A DNA stretch of 64,000 bases from NCBI RefSeq assembly GCF_009821115.1, contig NZ_VYTY01000008.1, forward strand, positions 157,925 to 221,924. Direction: 5' to 3'. Positions 47,097 through 54,678 of this stretch are shown piece after piece (the first letter of the stretch is position 1; each line of letters opens with the position of its first letter). The DNA is from Nitrincola alkalisediminis. Lineage in GTDB: Bacteria > Pseudomonadota > Gammaproteobacteria > Pseudomonadales > Balneatricaceae. Both the position numbers and the translations under genes were made by a program. A model generated the notes under the pieces. The model did no database searches. It worked only from the letters and a program-made list of their open reading frames with translations, and had not been told where the DNA came from.

Positions 47097-48064
47097 TCCA
47101 CAGCCTACCGACCTTCAATCAAGACAATTCTTTGGAGTGGCAGTTAAATCTGATTCAGCACCTTGATGTTGGCATAGTTGTTTTAGATAAAGCATTCACT
47201 GTCAGGCTTTGGAACACATTTATGGTGAACCATTCGGGGATTAGCGCAGAACATATGCTAAATGCGCATTTATTCTCCAAGTTTACTGACCTGCCTGAGG
47301 ACTGGCTGCGCCGAAAAATTCAGACAGTCATCATGCTAGACAACAGTGCATTCACAACTTGGGAAGAAAGGCCATGGCTGTTTAAGTTCAAGAGTTATCG
47401 GCCCATTACGGGCAGTGCTCGACATATGTACCAGAATGCAACACTGCTTCCGCTCAAAAATGCTCAGGGAGAAGTCGATCACGTTGCAATCATCATCTAC
47501 GACGTAACCGATGCCGCTACAAACCGCTTAAGTTTACTCAATGCCAATCAAGAGCTGTCCCGCTTAAGCATCACAGACCAGCTGACAGGGCTTAGCAATC
47601 GCGGCTATCTTGAAAGCTGCATTAAAAGTGAATTTGAACGTTTTTGTCGAACACAACAAAAAAGCTCGCTTGTCATGCTGGATATTGATTACTTTAAGAA
47701 AGTGAATGACACGCATGGCCACCTTGTTGGCGACGAAGTCATTCGGAAAATATCTAAATGCATTACCATGTTTACTCGCACAACAGATCTTGCTGGACGC
47801 TATGGTGGAGAAGAGTTTGCTATTCTGCTGATCAATACACCTATAGGTAACGCAAAGATTTTCGCCGAGCGACTCAGAGAAGCTATCGAAAACACAGTTA
47901 TCCAAGTCGACAACCTTGATCTCTATGTCACGGTTAGCCTTGGTATTTCTGTATCTGACAAGGGCTACACAGACTACAATCAATGGCTTAACGATGCAGA
48001 TCAAGCGCTCTACCGATCCAAAGAACGCGGGCGCAATCAAGTCACCCTTGCCGATTACGATTAA
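47093..48064 (+). CDS. PAS-GGDEF diguanylate cyclase
   Basis: A soluble 323-residue cyclase. The N-terminal PAS domain (about 15-145) begins with LNLIQHLDVGIVVLDKAFTVRLWN, and the GGDEF domain (about 155-320) shows DIDYFKKVNDTHGHLVGD and GGEEF at residue 238. The inhibition site RTTD is a full RxxD, so feedback control by cyclic-di-GMP is likely. Its start overlaps the stop of the REC-CheC gene, and its stop directly abuts the nth start. It probably receives input through the REC-CheC partner. Confidence 0.9.
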   Translation: MIHSLPTFNQDNSLEWQLNLIQHLDVGIVVLDKAFTVRLWNTFMVNHSGISAEHMLNAHLFSKFTDLPEDWLRRKIQTVIMLDNSAFTTWEERPWLFKFKSYRPITGSARHMYQNATLLPLKNAQGEVDHVAIIIYDVTDAATNRLSLLNANQELSRLSITDQLTGLSNRGYLESCIKSEFERFCRTQQKSSLVMLDIDYFKKVNDTHGHLVGDEVIRKISKCITMFTRTTDLAGRYGGEEFAILLINTPIGNAKIFAERLREAIENTVIQVDNLDLYVTVSLGISVSDKGYTDYNQWLNDADQALYRSKERGRNQVTLADYD

Positions 48065-48703
48065 ATGAACGCTAGCAAACGCCACCAGATTTTTTCTCGC
48101 CTTCGCGAGCAAAACCCGCATCCAACGACAGAGCTGGAATACTCAACACCCTTTGAATTGCTAATTGCAGTTATTTTATCTGCGCAAGCGACCGACGTCG
48201 GCGTCAATAAAGCAACCCGCAAATTATTTCCTGTTGCCAATACGCCAGAGTCCATTTTGGCCCTTGGGCTTGAAAAGCTAAAAAGCTATATTCGCACCAT
48301 TGGCTTATACAACAGCAAAGCAGAAAACATTCTTAAAACATGCCAACAGCTGATTGAACACCATAACAGCTCCGTACCCTCCACCCGTGAAGCATTAGAA
48401 GCACTTCCCGGTGTTGGACGCAAAACCGCGAATGTTGTGTTAAATACTGCGTTTGGGCAACCCACTATGGCGGTCGATACGCATATTTTTCGCGTATCCA
48501 ATCGCACTCGCATAGCTCCGGGCAAAAATGTTCTTGAGGTTGAAAATAAACTTGTACGATTCATACCAACAGAATTTTTATTAGATGCCCATCACTGGCT
48601 CATCCTCCACGGACGCTATGTATGTGTAGCACGCAAACCCAAATGTGGTGCTTGTATTATTGAAGATTTATGTGAATATAAAGACAAAACAGAAGAAGCC
48701 TAG
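48065..48703 (+). CDS. nth: Endonuclease III
   Basis: DNA glycosylase and AP lyase that removes oxidised pyrimidines. The 212-residue protein has the helix-hairpin-helix EALPGVGRKTANVVLN with the catalytic lysine, then the aspartate in MAVDTHIFRVSNR. The C-terminal [4Fe-4S] cluster motif C-x6-C-x2-C-x5-C lies in CVARKPKCGACIIEDLC. The start follows the stop of the cyclase with no gap. In many gammaproteobacteria nth is the last gene of the rnf operon, as it may be here. Confidence 0.97.
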   Translation: MNASKRHQIFSRLREQNPHPTTELEYSTPFELLIAVILSAQATDVGVNKATRKLFPVANTPESILALGLEKLKSYIRTIGLYNSKAENILKTCQQLIEHHNSSVPSTREALEALPGVGRKTANVVLNTAFGQPTMAVDTHIFRVSNRTRIAPGKNVLEVENKLVRFIPTEFLLDAHHWLILHGRYVCVARKPKCGACIIEDLCEYKDKTEEA

Positions 48704-48721
48704 TCTAACGGCCTAGGCTTC
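48695..48721 (+). terminator. Hairpin at the end of nth
   Basis: GAAGCCTAG and CTAGGCTTC form a 9-bp stem with a loop of nine bases, overlapping the nth stop codon. No T-run follows, so termination here is uncertain. Confidence 0.5.
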
Positions 48722-48726
48722 ATGAC

Positions 48727-48749
48727 TTACCCACACAATCTGTGGATAA
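48727..48749. promoter_or_regulatory. Inverted pair of DnaA-box-like 9-mers
   Basis: TTACCCACA (48727-48735) faces TGTGGATAA (48741-48749), whose complement TTATCCACA is a perfect DnaA box. They are five bases apart and could also fold into a hairpin. The site lies between the convergent nth and ferredoxin genes. No cluster of further boxes or AT-rich unwinding element of an origin was seen. Confidence 0.4.
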
Positions 48750-48937
48750 AGCTGTGAATTTATATTGGATGAATCACTGGAAGCCACGTGCTTCTAAGCG
48801 TGCAGCGAATTGATAAAAAAACATGCAGCGAAAACATTTTTAAAAATCAAGAATATACTTCTTGACAGTCATTTGCAAACCCAAAAACAAAAAAGGATTT
48901 ACAGCCCCAACAACGGCTGGGGACTTGTGCATAGATA

Positions 48938-49204
48938 TCAAGAATCTGGAATTTCAATCTCTATGTGAGTGCGCGGACGAGAACAACAGGCAAGCACCTC
49001 ACCCTCAGCCACATCAACTAACGCATCTTGAACTTGCTCAACCTCTCCATCCAACAAACGCACCCTGCAACAACCACAGTAGCCACCGCGACAATTGTAA
49101 GGTGCAGGAATAGACTGAGCCTCTAACGCATCGAGTAAGGAATACTCATACTGATAATAAAAAGTATGATAATTATTCACTTTTATACGTGGAATCCCAG
49201 ACAT
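48938..49204 (-). CDS. yfaE: 2Fe-2S ferredoxin YfaE-like, for ribonucleotide reductase maintenance
   Basis: An 88-residue plant-type ferredoxin. The cluster cysteines lie in YNCRGGYCGCCRVRL and the late LACCSRP. In E. coli YfaE supplies electrons to NrdB to build or renew its diferric-tyrosyl cofactor. The gene lies 8 bases after nrdB in the order nrdA-nrdB-yfaE, the same as in E. coli, which makes the assignment firm. Confidence 0.93.
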   Translation of the reverse strand: MSGIPRIKVNNYHTFYYQYEYSLLDALEAQSIPAPYNCRGGYCGCCRVRLLDGEVEQVQDALVDVAEGEVLACCSRPRTHIEIEIPDS

Positions 49205-49212
49205 TCTATCTC

Positions 49213-50343
49213 CTAAAGATCGAATCCATCAAAGTCTTCAGTTTCGACATCATTATCAATCTGCCCAACCAAATATGAACTGATTTCAGACTCTTGAGGC
49301 GCTACTTGGACATTGTCACTCACCAACCATGCATTCATCCATGGTAATGGGTTTTGTCTGGCAGGAAAAATTTCATCGAGATTCAACGCTTTCATCCGAA
49401 CATTTGTAATGTACTCGACATAATCGCCCAGAATTCTAGCATTCAAACCAATCATAGAACCTTGGCTGAACAAATAGACGGCCCAGTCTTTTTCCTGCTG
49501 CGCAGCTTCCTTAAAGATCTCATACACCTCAGGCTTGCACTCTTGTGCTATTGCCTTGAAATCAGGATCATCACGTCCAGACGCTAAGATATTCAACATT
49601 TGCTGAGTACCGGTCAGATGAAGCGCTTCATCTCGAGCAATCAAACGAATAATTTTTGCATTGCCTTCCATAATAGCCCGTTCAGCAAATGCGAAAGAAC
49701 ACGCAAAGCTGACATAAAACCGTATCGCTTCTAATACATTGACTGACACCAACGTCAGATAAAGCTTTCGCTTTAAATTGTACATGGACGCATCCAGCTC
49801 TCTGTCACCGATCAACTTTTTACCAGGACCATACAAACTGTACACAGTGACTAACTCAATGAACTCATCATACAAACGCGTAACAGACTCTGCACGTTTG
49901 ACAATTTCTGGGTTTGTCACAATCTGATCAAACACAACCGAAGGCTCAGTGATGATGTTGCGGATGATATGGGTGTAAGAGCGACTGTGTATCGTTTCAC
50001 TAAACGCCCAAGTTTCAAACCAAGTTTCCAGCTCAGGCAAAGAAACTACGGGTAAAAATGCGATATTGGGAGAACGACCTTGAACAGAGTCCAATAGCGT
50101 CTGATATTTTAAATTGCTTAAAAAGATATGACGCTCATGATCTGGCATATCATTAAAGTCTTTGCGGTCTTTTGTAAGATCAATCTCTTCTGGACGCCAA
50201 AAGAACGAAAGTTGCTTTTCAATCAACTTTTCAAATATTGAATACTTTTGCTTGTCGTAACGAGCAACATTGACACTCCGCCCGAAAAACATCGGTTCCA
50301 TCGTCGCATCATGGTCGCTAGGATTAAAAGTAGAATAAGACAT
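49213..50343 (-). CDS. nrdB: Class Ia ribonucleotide reductase, beta subunit
   Basis: Radical-generating subunit that partners NrdA in making deoxyribonucleotides. The protein aligns closely with the E. coli protein at 376 residues when started at 50343 ([12 protein letters not shown]). The block [15 protein letters not shown] and the iron-binding glutamates and histidines in [16 protein letters not shown] are visible; the tyrosine of HSRSY is the radical site near residue 122. The C-terminal tail ends in [12 protein letters not shown], the peptide that docks to NrdA. An upstream extension to 50409 is not needed. Confidence 0.96.
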   Translation of the reverse strand: MSYSTFNPSDHDATMEPMFFGRSVNVARYDKQKYSIFEKLIEKQLSFFWRPEEIDLTKDRKDFNDMPDHERHIFLSNLKYQTLLDSVQGRSPNIAFLPVVSLPELETWFETWAFSETIHSRSYTHIIRNIITEPSVVFDQIVTNPEIVKRAESVTRLYDEFIELVTVYSLYGPGKKLIGDRELDASMYNLKRKLYLTLVSVNVLEAIRFYVSFACSFAFAERAIMEGNAKIIRLIARDEALHLTGTQQMLNILASGRDDPDFKAIAQECKPEVYEIFKEAAQQEKDWAVYLFSQGSMIGLNARILGDYVEYITNVRMKALNLDEIFPARQNPLPWMNAWLVSDNVQVAPQESEISSYLVGQIDNDVETEDFDGFDL

Positions 50344-50455
50344 AAAGTGAATAACCTTGAAAAAGTGGTCACCAATAAAGTACAAAACTGCGGAGTCGTT
50401 AGACACCACAGTTACGGAAATAGCTGAGCTTTAGAGCCTGGCTAAGCGTTTGAGT

Positions 50456-52720
50456 TTAAAGCTTGCAAGCACCGCCTTCACACCCAGCATCATCCTGCTG
50501 ATCAGAGGCACCATCTCGAGTATTATGATAATAGAGTGTTTTTAAACCATACTTATACGCCGTCAACAAATCCTTAAGCAATTGCTTCATTGGAACTTTG
50601 TCGCCCGGAAAACGGGTCGGGTCATAGTTGGTATTGGCTGAAATTGCCTGATCCACAAACTTTTGCATAATACCCACGAGTTGCAAGTAGCCTTCGTTAT
50701 TTGGAATATTCCACAACAACTCATATTGAGACTTCAGCTCAACAAACTCCGGCACAACTTGCTTCATGATGCCATCTTTACTCGACTTAACGGATACAAA
50801 TCCTCTTGGAGGCTCAATTCCATTTGTTGAGTTCGTAATTTGCGATGAGGTCTCGCAAGGCATCAATGCGGTCAACGTCGAGTTGCGTAAGCCAAACTCA
50901 CGTATATCTTCACGCAGTGTTTCCCAGAAATAATGCAGCGGCTCTTCGCAATAACTGTCAACATCGCGCTTATACGTATCTATCGGCAAAAGGCCTTTTG
51001 CATAGGTTGTCTCGTTAAATTTCGGACAGGGCCCTTTTTCTTTTGCCAACTGATTTGACGCTTTTAATAAGTGATATTGAATGGCCTCAAACGTACGATG
51101 TACCAAACCGTTAGCAGAACCATCCGAATAGCGAACACCATTTTTAGCAAGGTAGTAGGCAAAATTCGTAACTCCTACTCCTAGGGTTCTGCGGTTCATC
51201 GTGGCGTTTCTAGCGGCCAAAATGGGGTAATCCTGATAATCAAGAAGATTATCCAGTGCCCGCACGATCAAATCGGATAAATTCTCAAGCTCATTCAAGT
51301 TTTCAAGTGCACCTAGGTTAAACGCGGACAAGGTACACAGTGCTATCTCACCATTAGGATCATTAATGTCATTCAATGGTTTAGTCGGCAATGCAATCTC
51401 AAGGCATAAATTCGACTGACGCACTGGAGCAACCGCAGGGTCGAACGGACTGTGAGTATTGCAATGGTCTACGTTCTGTATATAGATACGCCCTGTCGAT
51501 GCACGCTCAGCGGCTAATATCCCAAACAGTTCCACAGCCTTTATCGACTGCTTACGAATGGACGGATCCTGCTCATACTTAACGTACAGGCGCTCAAACT
51601 CATCTTGATCCGCAAAGAAAGCATCGTATAAACCTGGCACTTCATGCGGACTAAAAAGAGTAATAAACTCCCCTTTAATCAAACGCTGGTACATCAGCTT
51701 ATTGATCTGTACACCGTAATCTAAGTGACGAACACGGTTCTCTTCAACACCTCTGTTATTCTTAAGAACTAACAAAGACTCGACTTCTAAGTGCCATAAA
51801 GGGTAAAACAGCGTTGCTGCTCCCCCTCTAACCCCGCCTTGCGAACAGGATTTAACCGCTGTCTGAAAGTGCTTATAGAAGGGTATGCAACCCGTATGGA
51901 AGGCCTCACCTTCACGAATAGGACTGCCTATCGCACGAATTCTACCCGCATTAATACCAATACCAGCACGTTGTGATACATACTTAACAATCGCCGACGC
52001 CGTCGCATTTATTGAATCAAGGCTGTCGTCCGCCTCAATCAAGACACATGAGCTGAATTGACGCGTAGGTGTACGAACCCCCGCCATAATCGGTGTTGGC
52101 AGTGATAATTTAAATAAAGACGTCGCATCATAAAAACGCTTAACGTAGTCTAAACGTGTCTCTTTAGGATAGGAGGCAAACAAACACGCAGACACGAGCA
52201 TATACAATATCTGTGGGCTCTCGTAAATTTGTCCCGTCACACGATTCTGAACAAGATACTTACCTTCAAGCTGCTTAACCGCAGCATAACTGAAGTTCAT
52301 ATCACGACCATGGTCTAAATAGTCGTTTAACTCATCGAACTCAGCCTGAGAATAGTCTTCTAATAAATGAGTATCATAACGATTCAGTTCAACCATTGAG
52401 CGCACATGAGTGTAAAGATCCGGTGCATCAAATGAACCAAATGCACGCTTCCTCAAATGAAAGATTGCCAAACGCGCAGCCAGGTACTGATAGTCAGGCG
52501 CTTCTTCAGAGATCAAATCGGCTGCCGACTTGATTAAGGTTTCGTGAATATCAGAGGTTTTTATGCCCTCATAGAACTGAATATGAGCACTTAACTCAAC
52601 TTGAGAGACAGATACATTTTGTAGACCTTCAGCGGCCCAGATGATCACACGGTGTATTTTTTCAAGATCTATAGGTTCCTGCCGCCCGTTTCGCTTAGTC
52701 ACCATCAGATTTTTTTGCAT
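50456..52720 (-). CDS. nrdA: Class Ia ribonucleotide reductase, alpha subunit
   Basis: Catalytic subunit that reduces ribonucleoside diphosphates. The start at 52720 gives MQKNLMVTKRNGRQEP, matching E. coli NrdA, while a frame up to 52783 adds unrelated residues. A GGAAGAG ribosome site is upstream. The N-terminal ATP-cone (about 5-95) is the activity-control site. Active-site elements include SSCVLIE, NLCLEIALPT and the C-terminal redox pair in CEGGACKL. The length of 754 residues is near the 761 of E. coli. Two NrdR operators lie in the promoter. Confidence 0.97.
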   Translation of the reverse strand: MQKNLMVTKRNGRQEPIDLEKIHRVIIWAAEGLQNVSVSQVELSAHIQFYEGIKTSDIHETLIKSAADLISEEAPDYQYLAARLAIFHLRKRAFGSFDAPDLYTHVRSMVELNRYDTHLLEDYSQAEFDELNDYLDHGRDMNFSYAAVKQLEGKYLVQNRVTGQIYESPQILYMLVSACLFASYPKETRLDYVKRFYDATSLFKLSLPTPIMAGVRTPTRQFSSCVLIEADDSLDSINATASAIVKYVSQRAGIGINAGRIRAIGSPIREGEAFHTGCIPFYKHFQTAVKSCSQGGVRGGAATLFYPLWHLEVESLLVLKNNRGVEENRVRHLDYGVQINKLMYQRLIKGEFITLFSPHEVPGLYDAFFADQDEFERLYVKYEQDPSIRKQSIKAVELFGILAAERASTGRIYIQNVDHCNTHSPFDPAVAPVRQSNLCLEIALPTKPLNDINDPNGEIALCTLSAFNLGALENLNELENLSDLIVRALDNLLDYQDYPILAARNATMNRRTLGVGVTNFAYYLAKNGVRYSDGSANGLVHRTFEAIQYHLLKASNQLAKEKGPCPKFNETTYAKGLLPIDTYKRDVDSYCEEPLHYFWETLREDIREFGLRNSTLTALMPCETSSQITNSTNGIEPPRGFVSVKSSKDGIMKQVVPEFVELKSQYELLWNIPNNEGYLQLVGIMQKFVDQAISANTNYDPTRFPGDKVPMKQLLKDLLTAYKYGLKTLYYHNTRDGASDQQDDAGCEGGACKL

Positions 52721-52797
52721 CGTCGTACTCTTCCGTTTTTGATCATTACTGTAGACCACCAGACGCGAACAACACCTGGTCATTTTTTAAACTAAAA

Positions 52798-52813
52798 ACA
52801 CTATATATTGTGT
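52798..52813. promoter_or_regulatory. NrdR box 1 of the nrdA promoter
   Basis: ACACTATATATTGTGT agrees with the NrdR consensus acaCwAtATaTwGtgt. NrdR represses class I reductase genes when dATP is plentiful. It lies 78 bases upstream of the nrdA start. Confidence 0.88.
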
Positions 52814-52828
52814 GCTTGGACAAACACG

Positions 52829-52844
52829 ACACCAAATATAGTTG
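52829..52844. promoter_or_regulatory. NrdR box 2 of the nrdA promoter
   Basis: ACACCAAATATAGTTG keeps the core C..A.ATATAG of the NrdR site with a few mismatches. It starts 31 bases from box 1, close to three helical turns, which is the usual spacing of paired NrdR boxes. Confidence 0.75.
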
Positions 52845-53077
52845 TTTTGAAGATTTTTTCAACTCTTGATTTAGCAGCAATTAGGGTGTAGAGACGGGGT
52901 AAAAAAGAACGGAAAACCAGCGTTTATGCGGCTTTGAAGAACGCGTCGATAGCCAGAATTCTTAGGTGATTTTTTTTCATCATAAACTGAGCATAGCTGC
53001 ACGCTACAAAACGCGAGGATTGAATAGCAACAACACCACAAGGAGCAAAAACAGATATTTCGCACTAAAATAAAACA

Positions 53078-53105
53078 AAAAATAACCAATAGCGCACTCT
53101 ATTGG
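53078..53105 (-). terminator. Minus-strand intrinsic terminator without an assigned gene
   Basis: CCAATAG and CTATTGG form a 7-bp stem with a 6-base loop. Read on the minus strand it is followed by TTATTTTTTGTTTT, a good T-run. No gene on the minus strand ends here, so it may close a small RNA that starts inside 53106-53270, antisense to the gdhA leader. Confidence 0.6.
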
Positions 53106-53210
53106 AACAAGTCAAAAACGATAAAAAACACCACAAACAAATAATAAATATAGAAAAATCCTGTTTATGCGCACCTTTTCATCAAAATCATACCAATAGA
53201 CATTTACCAA

Positions 53211-53249
53211 ATTAGTGCACAAACGATATCATTAGTACTAATTTAGTGC
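53211..53249 (+). promoter_or_regulatory. Repeat cluster upstream of gdhA
   Basis: Three near-identical 8-mers, ATTAGTGC (53211), ATTAGTAC (53231) and TTTAGTGC (53242), are spaced 20 and 11 bases apart, about two helical turns and one turn. The middle one also forms the palindrome ATTAGTACTAAT. They sit 26-64 bases before the gdhA start, where a regulator would bind. Confidence 0.5.
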
Positions 53250-53274
53250 ATCAACTCTTTAGGATTTTCTTACC

Positions 53275-54627
53275 ATGCCTTACGTACACGACACTCTCCA
53301 GCGCCTACAAAGAAGCAGCCCAGCTCAAACAGAGTTCTATCAAGCCGCTGAAGAAGTCTTAGACTCAATTCGCCCACTTCTCGATAAAGATAAGCACTAT
53401 CGAGAAGAAGGCATCATCGAGCGCATTGTTGAGCCTGAGCGCCAAATCATGTTTAGAGTCGTATGGCATGATGATGCCGGACGCGTTCAAGTTAATAAAG
53501 GCTACCGCATTCAATTTAATTCAGCTCTTGGTCCTTATAAAGGCGGTCTTCGTTTTCACCCAAGTGTTAACGCTGGCATCATCAAGTTTTTAGGTTTCGA
53601 ACAAATTTTCAAAAATGCACTGACAGGCCTCCCTATTGGGGGTGGTAAAGGTGGATCCGACTTCAACCCTAAAGGCCGCTCGGACAATGAAATCATGCGA
53701 TTCTGCCAAGCCTTCATGACGGAACTCTATCGCCATATTGGCGCAACGGTCGATGTCCCTGCAGGCGACATAGGTGTGGGTGCGCGTGAGATAGGTTACC
53801 TGTACGGACAATACAAACGTCTGACAGGCAGCTACGAAGGTGTTCTGACTGGCAAAGGTTTAAAATGGGGTGGCTCATTGGCACGCAAAGAAGCCACAGG
53901 CTATGGGGCTGTGTATTTCGCGCAAAACATGCTGTCTGATAAAGGTGATCACTTAAAGGACAAAGTCTGCCTAGTGTCAGGCGCGGGCAATGTTGCCATT
54001 TACACCATTGAAAAACTTTATGAATTGGGCGCTCTTCCTGTTACATGCTCAGATTCGCAAGGCACAATCTATGATAAAAATGGAATTGACCTTGCTGCAT
54101 TAAAAGAGCTCAAAGAACAACGCCGCGTCTCCCTAGAGCACTATCTTGAATTCCACCCTGACGCTGAATACACGCCATCCTCACATTATCCTAAAGATGG
54201 GCATGCCGTTTGGCGCTACAAGGCTCACGCTGCCTTCCCAAGCGCAACACAAAATGAACTCACAGAAGCCGATGCGCTGTGTTTATTAGAGAATGGCGTC
54301 ACCTGTATTAGTGAAGGCGCAAACATGCCATCAACCGCTGAGGCCGTTGATCGCTTTATCCAAGCGCGCATTTGCTATGGCCCAGGCAAGGCCGCCAATG
54401 CAGGTGGCGTTGCAACCAGCCAGCTCGAAATGGCTCAAAATGCAAGCATGACGCAATGGACATTTGAAGACGTTGATCAGCGTTTGAAAGGGATTATGGC
54501 CGGCATTTATGAACGAAGTGTTTCAGCCGCGCGTGAATTCGATCACCCACACAATCTAGTGCTCGGTGCTAACATCGCAGGCTTCAGAAAAGTCGCTGAC
54601 GCCATGATTGAGCAAGGCCTGATGTAA
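53275..54627 (+). CDS. gdhA: NADP-dependent glutamate dehydrogenase
   Basis: Makes glutamate from 2-oxoglutarate, ammonia and NADPH, or the reverse. The 450-residue protein has YKGGLRFHPSVNAGIIKFLGFEQ, the catalytic lysine in LPIGGGKGGSDFNPKGRSD, DVPAGDIGVGAREIGYLYG, and the dinucleotide fold VSGAGNVAIYTIEKL. Its length and these motifs fit the hexameric GdhA of E. coli. AGGA is found upstream of the ATG. It is a single gene. In this genome segment it could take up ammonia from guanidine breakdown. Confidence 0.96.
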   Translation: MPYVHDTLQRLQRSSPAQTEFYQAAEEVLDSIRPLLDKDKHYREEGIIERIVEPERQIMFRVVWHDDAGRVQVNKGYRIQFNSALGPYKGGLRFHPSVNAGIIKFLGFEQIFKNALTGLPIGGGKGGSDFNPKGRSDNEIMRFCQAFMTELYRHIGATVDVPAGDIGVGAREIGYLYGQYKRLTGSYEGVLTGKGLKWGGSLARKEATGYGAVYFAQNMLSDKGDHLKDKVCLVSGAGNVAIYTIEKLYELGALPVTCSDSQGTIYDKNGIDLAALKELKEQRRVSLEHYLEFHPDAEYTPSSHYPKDGHAVWRYKAHAAFPSATQNELTEADALCLLENGVTCISEGANMPSTAEAVDRFIQARICYGPGKAANAGGVATSQLEMAQNASMTQWTFEDVDQRLKGIMAGIYERSVSAAREFDHPHNLVLGANIAGFRKVADAMIEQGLM

Positions 54628-54635
54628 CCGCCACT

Positions 54636-54661
54636 CCACGAGCCCTTGAATGGGCTCGTGG
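54636..54661. terminator. Bidirectional hairpin after gdhA
   Basis: CCACGAGCCC and GGGCTCGTGG form a perfect 10-bp GC-rich stem with a 6-base loop, 8 bases after the gdhA stop and between convergent genes. No T-run follows on the plus strand. Confidence 0.65.
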
Positions 54662-54678
54662 AACACCTCTCAAACAAG

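Larger units (their letters stand above)
52721..53274. other. Gene-free stretch between divergent nrdA and gdhA
   Basis: This 554-base region holds the nrdA promoter with two NrdR boxes at its left end and the gdhA promoter with a repeat cluster at its right end. Between them, about 52860-53080 shows no gene. A minus-strand terminator at 53086-53105 implies an unrecognised short transcript. A 72-codon frame on the minus strand has cysteine-rich, random-looking composition and is not called. Confidence 0.6.

Noticed and set aside
48727..48749. A chromosomal replication origin at the DnaA-like boxes
   Set aside because: Only two boxes, no AT-rich unwinding region and no dnaA, dnaN, gidA or rpmH nearby.
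48801..48832. Repeated 9-mer TGCAGCGAA as a regulatory array
   Set aside because: Only two copies, short, in a region between gene ends; not enough to support a feature.
48862..49113. An 83-codon plus-strand frame opposite the ferredoxin gene
   Set aside because: It is antisense to a confidently identified ferredoxin and its sequence is low-complexity.
52871..53089. A 72-codon minus-strand frame between nrdA and gdhA
   Set aside because: Cysteine-rich random composition and no start signal.
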